Source: Jiulongibacter sp. (GTDB lineage Bacteria; Bacteroidota; Bacteroidia; Cytophagales; Spirosomataceae). Taken from it: DNA of 53,055 nt. The stretch's first letter is position 1; every line of letters starts with the position of its first letter. Location of the stretch: positions 4,818-57,872 of the forward strand of contig JAHEBN010000005.1 of the NCBI GenBank assembly GCA_024645245.1, given 5' to 3'. The position numbers and the translations under genes were made by a program. Below are positions 9,388-17,649 of this stretch, piece after piece. The notes beneath the pieces are model-generated. The model was not told where the DNA came from. It worked only from the letters and a program-made list of their open reading frames with translations, and searched no databases.

Positions 9388-9406
9388 CTTGGTTAAATTA
9401 TTTTAA

Positions 9407-9442
9407 AAAAAGGATCGAGACATAATTATCCCGATCCTTTTT
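9407..9442 (-). terminator. Intrinsic terminator after the SDR gene
   Basis: Stem AAAAAGGATCG (9407-9417) with CGATCCTTTTT (9432-9442) and a 14-nt loop; a T-rich tail follows on the minus strand. It ends the sulfatase-SDR operon. Confidence 0.8.
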
Positions 9443-9463
9443 ATACCAATATATTTATATAAG

Positions 9464-10171
9464 CTACTTCGTCCTACTCGGCCTCACCTCGATTTTACTG
9501 GGTAGTGTACGAGCTGGCATTTTGATTAAATCAAGTACGATCTGGCCGATATCTTCGGGTTGGATTTTCCAGGCGTCGGCGTCTGAGGGGATATGGCCAT
9601 TGAAATAGGTGGCTACAGAACCCGGCATAATGGTGCTTACTTTTATATCGTCGTTACGCACATCGAGCATCATGGCTTGAGTAAAGCCCGTAAGTCCGAA
9701 TTTACTGGCGTTGTAGGCAGTGGCTTGAGCAAAGAAATTGGTACCAGCCAAACTCGAAATAGTAATGAAGTAACCTTTGGTGGCTTTCAGGGCATCCAAT
9801 GAGGCCTTGGCCGAGTAGAAGACACCCGTAAGGTTGATGTCAATGGTTTCTTCCCATTGCTCTGGGGTAAGCTCTTGGATAGGAGCGAAATGCCCCACAC
9901 CTGCATTGGCTATGAAATAATCGATTTGCCCCCAGGTATCCATTACTGACTTTACTGCAGCTTTTTGGGAATCCAGATTTCTTACATCCGATTCAATACC
10001 CATTGCCATTCCCGCTTTAATTTTATTTAGATGAGCTGCAGCTTCTTGTGCCGCTTTATCGGAGCGGCTTGTTACTGCCACTTTTATTCCTTCCCTGATC
10101 AGTACTTCGGCAACTCCGAGACCAATACCTTTACTTCCACCTGTAATAAATGCTACTTTTTTGTTTTCCAT
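9464..10171 (-). CDS. Short-chain dehydrogenase/reductase (SDR)
   Basis: A 235-residue classical SDR oxidoreductase. The cofactor-binding TGGSKGIG motif is at residues 10-17, the NAG motif (IANAGVGH) near 90, the catalytic Ser in ITISSLAG near 138, and the catalytic YNASK near 153. The segment RSDKAA after the second beta strand suggests NADP(H). The substrate cannot be deduced. It lies 9 nt downstream of the broken Cys-rich gene and is the last gene of the sulfatase transcription unit. Confidence 0.93.
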   Translation of the reverse strand: MENKKVAFITGGSKGIGLGVAEVLIREGIKVAVTSRSDKAAQEAAAHLNKIKAGMAMGIESDVRNLDSQKAAVKSVMDTWGQIDYFIANAGVGHFAPIQELTPEQWEETIDINLTGVFYSAKASLDALKATKGYFITISSLAGTNFFAQATAYNASKFGLTGFTQAMMLDVRNDDIKVSTIMPGSVATYFNGHIPSDADAWKIQPEDIGQIVLDLIKMPARTLPSKIEVRPSRTK

Positions 10172-10180
10172 TTTGATTTC

Positions 10181-10740
10181 TTAGTTTGTTTCCGGCGTGT
10201 CGAATCCCGGTCTGATAAAGTTTTCAGCTTCCGGGAATAGCTCACCAATTTGACGTAATATCTTTTGTAACAAAGCAAGGATGGAAATGAGTTCGTCGGC
10301 CCGAAGTAATTCTTTTTTCAGCATATAGCCCCAGGCTTGTAAACTTCTCTTTACAGCTATATGGGCAATTTTTGCGGTTCCGTCATAATCCCGTTGAAAA
10401 CCATTTTCAATTTCCCAGCCATCGTCTTCAATTAATCCGTCAATCGCCCGCACCGATTTTACATGAATAAAGTACAGGTACCAATTGATCACTTCCGGGT
10501 AGTCTTTTATTCGTAAAAGTTCTTCTTCGGTTTCTTTTTCTGATGCAAGACCCAATTCAAAATACCGGATCACCTTTTCTTCCAATATTTCGGTATTTAG
10601 TGATTCCAGAAGTTTTTTACCGGTTTTTAAATAGTCTGAAGTCGACAGATACAGGGGGTTTTTCTTTCTTTCCTTTTCCGTAATTCCTTATTTTTATCAT
10701 AATCTGTCCTGTCCAGATTATCCACATCAATGCCCATTTA
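10181..10740 (-). pseudogene. Middle and C-terminal part of a broken Cys-rich hypothetical gene
   Basis: A helical hypothetical protein. The longest open part, from a TTG at 10583-10585, is 134 residues, but coding-like sequence continues upstream in the same frame (NPLYLSTSDYLKTGKKLLE) without an ATG until a stop at 10688-10690. Before that, the frame of the Cys-rich N-terminal fragment continues as MGIDVDNLDRTDYDKNKEL (from the ATG at 10735-10737), and the two meet near a run of five C at about 10655-10659. One missing or extra base there would join them. I read the whole 10181-10938 stretch as one former gene of about 250 codons. A genuine short protein starting at TTG 10585 remains possible. 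Confidence 0.65.
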
Positions 10741-10749
10741 TGTGGCCAT

Positions 10750-10938
10750 TTACCTGGCCATGGTCATCATTTCAGAAAAATTTTGAGAAAGCGTTTCCCA
10801 GAATTTTTCGTTGTCTTTATCCAGGTCTAAGGCATCTTTTTCCTCCAGAGTTCGATATACTTCACACCGGCTGGTAAAAGCACATCGCTCGCACCAGCGA
10901 TCGCAATAATTATGAATTCCTGAAATTTTCTCAGCCAT
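10750..10938 (-). pseudogene. Cys-rich N-terminal part of the broken hypothetical gene
   Basis: A 62-residue reading frame with a metal-binding-like cluster, YCDRWCERCAFTSRCEVY (four cysteines at residues 11-24). Its stop TAA (10750-10752) is followed in frame by ATG GCC ACA, another TAA (10738-10740) and then coding-like sequence. Changing both TAA codons to GAA restores a helical run (MAR-E-MAT-E-MGIDVD), so these look like nonsense mutations in a longer gene. The gene begins 3 nt after the sulfatase stop, so it is in the sulfatase operon. Function is unknown; the four Cys could bind zinc or an Fe-S cluster. Expression as a small stand-alone protein cannot be excluded. Confidence 0.65.
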
Positions 10939-10941
10939 TTT

Positions 10942-12387
10942 TTACTCTTTAAATTCACCAATTGGTCTCCTGCCATTGCCTTCTATTCCTACTATATCAT
11001 CACCCAGATCTTCGCGAACACTGTCGGCATAATCCAGCAATTCTTTAACAATTTCCGGGTTTTGGGTTTGCACATCATACACTTCACCAGGGTCACGACG
11101 TAGATCAAATAGTGCCAGACTTTCCTGGTGGTCTTCGGGAGCGGTACCCGGGAAACCATCTTTGCCAGGCGTATACCCCACATAGGTACGGCCGCGGTGA
11201 GGTAATACCAATTTCCAATGTTCCCTCCTTACCGCTTCCAATGAGTTTTTACGATAATAATAAGCAAAATAAGTGCGGGGTTTGGCATTCATGTCGCCTT
11301 TTAGGGTACTTAACATGTTTATTCCATCAATTTTATGGGCTGGTAAGGTACTACCGGCAATAGCAGCCACCGTAGGGAAAACATCGATGGTGGACAGAAG
11401 TTGGTTATTGATCAAACCTGCCGGCACGGTACCTTTCCACCGGGCAATGGCCGGCACCCGCTGGCCGCCTTCGTAGCTGGTACCTTTTCCTTCTCTGAGT
11501 CCACCTGTGCTGCCGGCGTGGTTGCCGTAATTGATCCAGGGGCCATTATCACTGGTGAAAATTACCAATGTATTTTCATCCAATCCGTTGGCTTTAAGGG
11601 CTTTCATTACTTCACCTATCGACCAGTCAATCTCCATCATCAGGTCGGCATAAAGACCTTCACCGCTTTTTCCTTTATACTTATCTGAGACAGCAATTGG
11701 CACATGCGGCATGGAATGGGGTAAATACAGGAAAAACGGACTTTTGGCATTTCTATTAATGAAATCCACTGCTTTTTCTGTGTAAATCGTAGTTAAACGA
11801 GCCTGATCATCCAATGTTTTGATGAATTCTTTTGGAGAATTACCTTCCACCAAAGGTAAATCGGGATATTGGCCTTTCGGCATTCGGGTGGTAGGCGTGC
11901 CATCGTACCATACAGGCCACATATCGTTGGAATAGGGGATTCCGGTATATTCATCAAATCCATTTTGTAAGGGCAGGAATTGTTTTCTGTCACCCAGGTG
12001 CCATTTCCCGTAAATAGCTGTTTTATATCCTTTTTGCTTTAGAAGCTCGGCCATGGTCATTTCACTTTCGGCAATTCCCACTTTGGCATTGGGTCCATAT
12101 GCACCCCAGAAACCGACCCTATTGGGATAACAACCAGTCATTAAAGCCACTCTTGAGGCACTGCAAACAGCCTGTGCAGCCATAAAATTGGTAAATCGAA
12201 TACCTTCACTTGCCAGTTGGTCTATGTTAGGTGTTCGATAGGTAGTGGCACCGTAGCAACTTAAGTCACCATAACCCATATCGTCCATAAAAATTAAGAC
12301 GATATTGGTCGGTTTATTTTCCAGAAAGGAAGTACTTGATTGAAGTAAAAAACAGGCTGAAATCCAGAGTATTAATTTTTTCATCAT
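10942..12387 (-). CDS. Type I sulfatase (arylsulfatase family), exported
   Basis: A 481-residue sulfatase of the alkaline phosphatase superfamily. The N-terminal metal ligands are in IFMDDMGYGDLS, and the catalytic cysteine is Cys75 in CSASR (pattern C-x-A-x-R), which is converted to formylglycine in active enzymes. Later metal ligands appear in IFTSDNGPW. A signal peptide (MKKLILWISACFLL) precedes it, so it acts outside the cytoplasm. The maturation enzyme is not in this window. It heads a minus-strand unit with the broken Cys-rich gene and an SDR. No SusC/SusD pair is adjacent, so it is not an obvious polysaccharide utilisation locus. Substrate is unknown. Confidence 0.93.
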   Translation of the reverse strand: MMKKLILWISACFLLQSSTSFLENKPTNIVLIFMDDMGYGDLSCYGATTYRTPNIDQLASEGIRFTNFMAAQAVCSASRVALMTGCYPNRVGFWGAYGPNAKVGIAESEMTMAELLKQKGYKTAIYGKWHLGDRKQFLPLQNGFDEYTGIPYSNDMWPVWYDGTPTTRMPKGQYPDLPLVEGNSPKEFIKTLDDQARLTTIYTEKAVDFINRNAKSPFFLYLPHSMPHVPIAVSDKYKGKSGEGLYADLMMEIDWSIGEVMKALKANGLDENTLVIFTSDNGPWINYGNHAGSTGGLREGKGTSYEGGQRVPAIARWKGTVPAGLINNQLLSTIDVFPTVAAIAGSTLPAHKIDGINMLSTLKGDMNAKPRTYFAYYYRKNSLEAVRREHWKLVLPHRGRTYVGYTPGKDGFPGTAPEDHQESLALFDLRRDPGEVYDVQTQNPEIVKELLDYADSVREDLGDDIVGIEGNGRRPIGEFKE

Positions 12388-12477
12388 AAAGGGTCGAAAA
12401 GTTTAAAAAGCTAATTTAGTAAATATTATGAAAAGAGCTTCTTTTCTTTAATTGAAAAAGGGTAAGCAGAAAATGCT

Positions 12478-12485
12478 TAATTTTG
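12478..12485 (+). promoter_or_regulatory. Bacteroidota -7 box for gltX
   Basis: TAATTTTG matches TAnnTTTG and is followed by GCAGCCC, a context seen again before rpsJ in this window. It lies 21 nt before the gltX ATG, giving a very short leader. Confidence 0.55.
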
Positions 12486-12506
12486 CAGCCCAATTTATAA
12501 AAAAAC

Positions 12507-14012
12507 ATGTCAGTACGCGTAAGATTTGCACCGAGTCCAACAGGCCCATTACATATAGGCGGAGTAAGAACCGCTCTTTATAACTACCTTTTTGCCCGCT
12601 CAAAAGGTGGCAAAATGTTGCTAAGAATCGAAGATACCGATCAGGCCAGGTATGTGCCCGGAGCCGAACAATATATTCAGGATGCCCTGAAATGGTTAGG
12701 AATCGAAATTGACGAGGGTCCAGTAGTTGGTGGCCCGCATGCACCCTATAAGCAAAGTGAGCGGAAAGCTATTTATAAAGAATATGCTCAAAAATTGATT
12801 GACGAAGGAAAAGCGTACTTTGCCTTCGATACACCGGAAGAGCTGGATACTATGCGTAAAGAACTGGAAGCTGCAAAAGTGGATAATCCATCATACAATG
12901 CAGTTACACGCATGCAGATGAAAAATTCCATTACACTTTCTGCTGATGAAGTGGCTCAAAAGATAGCGAATGGGGAACCACACGTTATCAGATTGAAAGT
13001 ACCTTTAAAAGATGAGATCAGATTTAAAGATCTTGTAAGAGATTGGGTGGTGGTGCATTCTTCTACCATCGACGATAAGGTTTTGATGAAAGCCGACGGC
13101 ATGCCTACGTATCATTTGGCCAATATCGTGGATGATCACCTGATGGAAATCACCCATGTGATCCGGGGAGAAGAATGGTTGCCTTCCGCTCCCTTACACA
13201 TCTTACTTTATCGTGCATTTGGTTGGCAGCATCCGGAGTTTGCCCATTTGCCTTTGTTATTAAAACCGGAAGGAAACGGCAAATTAAGCAAACGAGATGG
13301 CGTATTAGGAGACTTTCCTGTTTTTCCTTTACAATACACCGATCCGGCTAATGGAGAAGTGGCCCGGGGTTTTAAAGAAGATGGTTTTTTACCTGAAGCT
13401 ACACTCAATTTCCTTGCATTATTAGGTTGGAATCCGGGTACAGAGCAGGAAATCTTCAGTTTAGAGCAATTGATTGATACTTTTAGTTTAGATCGTATAA
13501 ATAAATCCGGTGCTCGTTTTGATATTCAAAAAGCGAAATGGTTTAATCAGCAATATCTAAGAGAGCGTTCGAATGAAGATCTAGCTGGAGCGGTATTGCC
13601 AGAGGCAGGTTCGCCGGAAAAAGCCGCACAATTGGTTAAATTAATGAAAGATAGGGTGACTTTTGCATCTGAAATCACATCTGAAGTACCTTATTTATTT
13701 AAAAAACCCAAATCCTATGATCCGGAAATTGTTGCTTCAAAGTGGAACGATCAGGTAAAAGAGGCGATGCCAATTATTGCCAATATTTTGGAAGGAATAC
13801 CCAGCGAAGACTTCAATTCCACTCAGATACATGATGTGCTTTTCCAGTCTCTTACCGACATGGGAATTAAAGCAGGTAAAATAATGCAAGCTTTTCGCTT
13901 GGCTATTACGGGAGAAGGTAAAGGACCTGACCTCATGCTTATGCTTGAGATATTGGGGAAAAAGGAGGTTCTTGAAAGAATCGAAACCGCTATTCAGGTT
14001 ATTCAGAACTGA
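12507..14012 (+). CDS. gltX: Glutamyl-tRNA synthetase
   Basis: A 501-residue class I aminoacyl-tRNA synthetase that charges tRNA-Glu. The HIGH-type motif is in FAPSPTGPLHIGGVRTALYN at residues 7-26, and the KMSKS counterpart is GKLSKRDG near residue 260. Length and the C-terminal helical anticodon-binding domain are normal for bacterial GluRS. The gene is monocistronic between opposite-strand genes and has a good -7 box 21 nt upstream of its ATG. Confidence 0.98.
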   Translation: MSVRVRFAPSPTGPLHIGGVRTALYNYLFARSKGGKMLLRIEDTDQARYVPGAEQYIQDALKWLGIEIDEGPVVGGPHAPYKQSERKAIYKEYAQKLIDEGKAYFAFDTPEELDTMRKELEAAKVDNPSYNAVTRMQMKNSITLSADEVAQKIANGEPHVIRLKVPLKDEIRFKDLVRDWVVVHSSTIDDKVLMKADGMPTYHLANIVDDHLMEITHVIRGEEWLPSAPLHILLYRAFGWQHPEFAHLPLLLKPEGNGKLSKRDGVLGDFPVFPLQYTDPANGEVARGFKEDGFLPEATLNFLALLGWNPGTEQEIFSLEQLIDTFSLDRINKSGARFDIQKAKWFNQQYLRERSNEDLAGAVLPEAGSPEKAAQLVKLMKDRVTFASEITSEVPYLFKKPKSYDPEIVASKWNDQVKEAMPIIANILEGIPSEDFNSTQIHDVLFQSLTDMGIKAGKIMQAFRLAITGEGKGPDLMLMLEILGKKEVLERIETAIQVIQN

Positions 14013-14131
14013 TCAGCACCTAAATATTTTGGTTTCCCTGATTTACGGTTCCATTACACGAACTTTTTATCGGTACTATTTGAAAGATACAGAAGATATT
14101 TTTAGTCAAAGATGGATTTTGTAATTCCGTT

Positions 14132-14791
14132 TTAACTTAAATTTTTGGTTTCATTTTCGTTATAAAGTGCTATGACATGCATTAAAAGCAATATGGATGT
14201 GGTGAATAGGGTTCGGAATAATAATACTTCGAAATAATATAATTCGAAGAATAAAATGAAACTTCCGATAATCAATGCAACCAACATTAATAGCATACCT
14301 ATAAATATGTTACAGGCGTTTTTTACACTTTCTGAGATGGTTAACAATTGGATAACCAAAACATTGGTCAGTAAAACATAAATAACAACCCATGTTTTAA
14401 TGGGTTCTGGAATATAGGATTTTAAATTCACAAAATAGTAAGCCCAAGGAACGCCAATAAATAAAATTATGGCCTTTATCGGATTTGAATTTAAAAAGAT
14501 TTTGATCTTATTAAGGGTCAATAACCTGGAATTGGCTAGAATAAAAAGCATAATGAAAAGGAAATTGCTAATGAATTCATATTTTACATTATCGGCAAAA
14601 GAAATCGCTTTAAGCAATAAAAAAGGGTACAATACCAACGGTATTACAGGTAATAGTAAACAACGGAATTCCTTATGTTTTGACCTGAAAATTATTTGTA
14701 CATAAATAAGAATTAATAAGTAGTTAATTGATCGTACTGCAAATGAAGGATTTGATAGCGATATATAGTATAAGTAATTCTCTAATAGCAA
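14132..14791 (-). CDS. Hypothetical membrane protein, possibly YhhN-like
   Basis: About 219 residues with seven or eight hydrophobic segments and no clear catalytic motif. The overall pattern (a CLLLPVIPLVLYP segment early, a GSFILF segment and a final membrane helix before a short polar tail) resembles the YhhN/lysoplasmalogenase-like family, but only weakly. The frame opens at TTG 14791 with no ATG. Upstream, in-frame codons encode another hydrophobic segment (KFTFLLLTIVSLLLEN), and an ATG at 14848-14850 would join this frame if a run of five A at about 14840-14844 were six. So the true start may be upstream with a frameshift, or the gene is damaged. Confidence 0.6.
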   Translation of the reverse strand: MLLENYLYYISLSNPSFAVRSINYLLILIYVQIIFRSKHKEFRCLLLPVIPLVLYPFLLLKAISFADNVKYEFISNFLFIMLFILANSRLLTLNKIKIFLNSNPIKAIILFIGVPWAYYFVNLKSYIPEPIKTWVVIYVLLTNVLVIQLLTISESVKNACNIFIGMLLMLVALIIGSFILFFELYYFEVLLFRTLFTTSILLLMHVIALYNENETKNLS

Positions 14792-15067
14792 GCTTACTAT
14801 TGTTAATAGAAGAAAAGTAAATTTAAGACTGCTAAAAAAGTTTTTAACATATATGTAGCCACTCTTTTGTTTTCAATTAAATTTTTCTTTCAAGGTAAAA
14901 AGAGCAATTTTGAATCAAACCAAATGGATTGCTTTATTAAGGAGTGAACTATAAACACATTTTACATTTGAATTGATTAAGTCTTCTGGATATCCATGGT
15001 GAAAAATGAGTTAAAGGCGATATTCAAAGATATATATTTTTTAAATTTGATTATTAAAAAAACTAAA

Positions 15068-15277
15068 ATGAATAAGAAGAAAACAGAAGATCAGGAAAAA
15101 CCCAAAGTCCATCAGGATTTAGATGGTTTTGACATTAAAATAAATTCCTTTGGTGAGATTCAGATGTCTTATGACATAGACAGGTTAAATGAATTTTTAA
15201 ACGAAAAGGTGGATGATAAAAAATTGAAAGGGGTTGATATTGAAGAAGTTAAAAAGAAAACTAAAAAGAAAAAATAA
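15068..15277 (+). CDS. Small conserved hypothetical protein
   Basis: A 69-residue, highly charged protein with a lysine-rich N-terminus ([11 protein letters not shown]), a central [14 protein letters not shown] segment and a lysine-rich tail. I start at the ATG at 15068 rather than the upstream ATG at 14996, because the extra 24 residues are hydrophobic and unlike the rest. Its TAA overlaps the ATG of the next gene by one base (TAATG), so translation of the two is probably coupled. Such small proteins recur before AIM24-type genes in Bacteroidota; their function is unknown. Confidence 0.75.
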   Translation: MNKKKTEDQEKPKVHQDLDGFDIKINSFGEIQMSYDIDRLNEFLNEKVDDKKLKGVDIEEVKKKTKKKK

Positions 15278-16056
15278 TGAGAAGTCATGAAATAGACTAC
15301 AAAATTCTGGGCGAAGATATCCAGGTGGTAGAAATCGAATTAGATCCGGCGGAAACGGTAATTGCAGAAGCTGGTTCCATGCTGTTTATGGAAGATGGTA
15401 TCCAGTTTGAAACGAGAATGGGCGATGGTTCGCAAGCCAATCAGAGCATTTTGGGTAAAATATTTAAGGCAGGTAGCCGTGTGTTAATGGGTGAATCGCT
15501 TTTTATGACCCATTTTACGAATAGGGGACACGGAAAAAGAAAAGTGGCTTTTGCCGCTCCTTACCCGGGTACAATAAAAGCAGTGGATTTGGCCACAATC
15601 AATCAAAATACGCTAATTGTGCAGAAAGATGCATTTTTGTGTGCAGCTATGGGCACCAGCATTTCCATCCATTTCAATCGTAAATTCGGAGCCGGCCTTT
15701 TTGGTGGGGAAGGTTTTATTCTGGAGAAAATACAAGGTGATGGAATGGCATTTATTCATTCTGGAGGGGTGGTTATGGAGCGAACGCTGAATAACGAAAC
15801 CCTCAGGATAGATACCGGATGTATAGTTGGTTTTGAGCCACAACTGCATTTTGATATACAGGCAGCTGGTGGGCTTCGTTCCATGATTTTTGGAGGAGAA
15901 GGCATGTTTTTGGCTACTTTATCCGGTTCTGGTAAAGTTTGGATACAATCTTTACCGATTTCGAGATTAATCCAACGCTTAAGCCCATACGGAGGCAATT
16001 CCCGTAAAGAAGGCGGCTCTGTATTGGGAGGTCTGGCGGATATGTTTGAGAGTTAA
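15277..16056 (+). CDS. TIGR00266/AIM24 family protein
   Basis: A 259-residue protein of the AIM24/TIGR00266 family, an all-beta, TRAP-like fold. Characteristic segments are [19 protein letters not shown] at the N-terminus, [11 protein letters not shown] near residue 72, and the glycine-rich [20 protein letters not shown] near the C-terminus. The biochemical role of bacterial members is not established; the mitochondrial relative Aim24 is tied to cristae organisation. It is translationally coupled to the preceding 69-residue protein. Confidence 0.92.
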   Translation: MRSHEIDYKILGEDIQVVEIELDPAETVIAEAGSMLFMEDGIQFETRMGDGSQANQSILGKIFKAGSRVLMGESLFMTHFTNRGHGKRKVAFAAPYPGTIKAVDLATINQNTLIVQKDAFLCAAMGTSISIHFNRKFGAGLFGGEGFILEKIQGDGMAFIHSGGVVMERTLNNETLRIDTGCIVGFEPQLHFDIQAAGGLRSMIFGGEGMFLATLSGSGKVWIQSLPISRLIQRLSPYGGNSRKEGGSVLGGLADMFES

Positions 16057-16163
16057 TGTCTCGTATTTCTGTTCTGAAACGACCCTTTTTTAATGGTAAG
16101 CTAAACTTGAAATTACTATTCATTTAATTAGCTTTGTTAATAATATAAAAAATTCAACCTTAT

Positions 16164-17006
16164 ATGAACAGAAGAGATTTTATCATTCAGGGTGGTTCGG
16201 CATTGAGTTTGGCATTGATATCTGGAAAATTAATGGTTGAAAAAGGCACCTTGAGGAAATTCGGTTGCCAGCTTTATAGTGTGCGTGATTTAATGCCAAA
16301 AGATGCCAAGGGCACCATGGAATCGCTTGCCAAAATGGGTTATAAGTTTTTCGAAAGTTATTCCGACGATCCTTTTTGGGGAATGAGTGTGGCCGAGTCG
16401 AAGTCATTCCTGAAAGACATCGGCGTAAAAATGATAAGTACGCATATGTCCATAAAGGGCTATACAGATGAAATGGTAGCGAAAGCAGCCGAAGTGGGCC
16501 TGGAATACATGCTTGTTCCGTTTATCGGTATGCAACCCGATATGGATGCCTGGAAGAAAAAGGCGGATGAATTTAATGAACTTGGCAAGTTGTGTAAAAA
16601 ACACGGCGTGAAATTCGGGTATCACAATCATTCGTATTCTTTTGCATTTGCCAATGGATTGAAAGGTCAGAAGGTGCTTCTAGACAATACAGATCCGTCA
16701 TTGGTTTGCTTTGAATTGGATATGTGCTGGAGTGAAGCCGCAGGCGAAAATACGATTGCTCATTTGAAAGAGTACGGCAGTCGGTACGAACTTTGCCATG
16801 TAAAGCAATTAGTAGCCAAAGCTGAAGAAGGCCAAAGGCCAAAACAAACTGATTTGGCCGATGGAGTAATAGATTATACGAAATTATTAAGAGCCGCAAA
16901 AGACAACGGCATGAAATATTACCTCGTAGAGCAGGAGGAATACCCGGTAGACTCACTCACGAGTATGAAACATGATGCAACATTCATGAAAGATTTAAAA
17001 TTTTAA
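16164..17006 (+). CDS. Sugar phosphate isomerase/epimerase, exported
   Basis: A 280-residue TIM-barrel protein of the AP-endonuclease-2 superfamily, related in type to the one at 15-950 but divergent. The N-terminus MNRRDFIIQGGSALSLALISG is a twin-arginine-like signal. Barrel elements include FGCQLYSVRDLMP, YHNHSYSF near residue 153 and VCFELDMCWSEAAG near 180, where His, Glu and Asp would form a metal site. It appears monocistronic, closed by a terminator at 17042-17070. The substrate is probably a sugar or inositol derivative; this is inferred from family only. Confidence 0.9.
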   Translation: MNRRDFIIQGGSALSLALISGKLMVEKGTLRKFGCQLYSVRDLMPKDAKGTMESLAKMGYKFFESYSDDPFWGMSVAESKSFLKDIGVKMISTHMSIKGYTDEMVAKAAEVGLEYMLVPFIGMQPDMDAWKKKADEFNELGKLCKKHGVKFGYHNHSYSFAFANGLKGQKVLLDNTDPSLVCFELDMCWSEAAGENTIAHLKEYGSRYELCHVKQLVAKAEEGQRPKQTDLADGVIDYTKLLRAAKDNGMKYYLVEQEEYPVDSLTSMKHDATFMKDLKF

Positions 17007-17041
17007 CTCTTATTGAGTTAGAATGGTTGAATAAATATAAA

Positions 17042-17070
17042 AGCACCCTGATTTTCGGGGTGTTTTTTTT
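17042..17070 (+). terminator. Intrinsic terminator after the sugar epimerase gene
   Basis: Short GC stem CACCC/GGGTG with an AT-rich loop followed by eight T, 36 nt after the stop codon. It also separates this gene from the convergent receptor remnant. Confidence 0.8.
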
Positions 17071-17072
17071 GA

Positions 17073-17533
17073 TTAAAAATAAACCCGATAAACTACAATC
17101 GGAATTCAAGCGAAAGGCGTGGTATAACTAATGTTTCTGGGTTCAAGTGGTGAAAAATTTTCATTTAGATGAGCCTTGATATTTTTGGCATTGATTACAT
17201 CAACTGCAAACTCATGCGTGGTTTTATTTTTATTTATTTTAAGGCTTGCCGAAGCATTTATTTGAAACACATTGTCCAATCCATGTTGAAAAGCCTGGTT
17301 TGTAATCTCGAAAATGTCCAATGATTTGATCTGCAGCAATTACCGTTTGCATCCGACATGGCAAATTGCTGATTCCCTGCACTTTGAAGGCTTAAAGGGG
17401 CACCTGCCAATTCGAAATTTCCGTCGATATCTTTAATAGTTCCACGTACAGTTTGATTTATATTTTGTGAAAAAACCGGTAGGGCAAAAAGGATCATGGC
17501 GATACATAATAATCGCATTTTTGTATTCTTCAT
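17073..17533 (-). pseudogene. Remnant of a TonB-dependent receptor gene (internal deletion)
   Basis: The first 55 codons encode a signal peptide (ending LPVFSQN) and the start of a carboxypeptidase-like regulatory domain (QTVRGTIKD, SDANGN). The frame then changes and continues directly into sequence typical of the last strands of a TonB-dependent receptor (VFQINASASLKINKNKTTHE, VINAKN). An in-frame TGA at 17106-17108 interrupts it; beyond it the frame reads IPIVVYRVYF and ends in Phe at TAA 17073-17075, the usual barrel end. The central part of the receptor is missing, so this is a dead gene. It lies downstream of the sigma/FecR/STN genes, where a receptor is expected. Confidence 0.8.
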
Positions 17534-17649
17534 AATTTGTATTTTGTTACTATTTTAAAAGAGAGTACTGGTTTTTGGAATAAAAGCATGGCAAAGGCCA
17601 GCCGCTTAATTGTCGGATGCACTAAATGAAAGTCGTTTAATCCTTAAAC

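Noticed and set aside
10942-12387. Sulfatase as part of a polysaccharide utilisation locus
   Set aside because: No SusC/SusD pair, glycoside hydrolase or polysaccharide lyase is adjacent.
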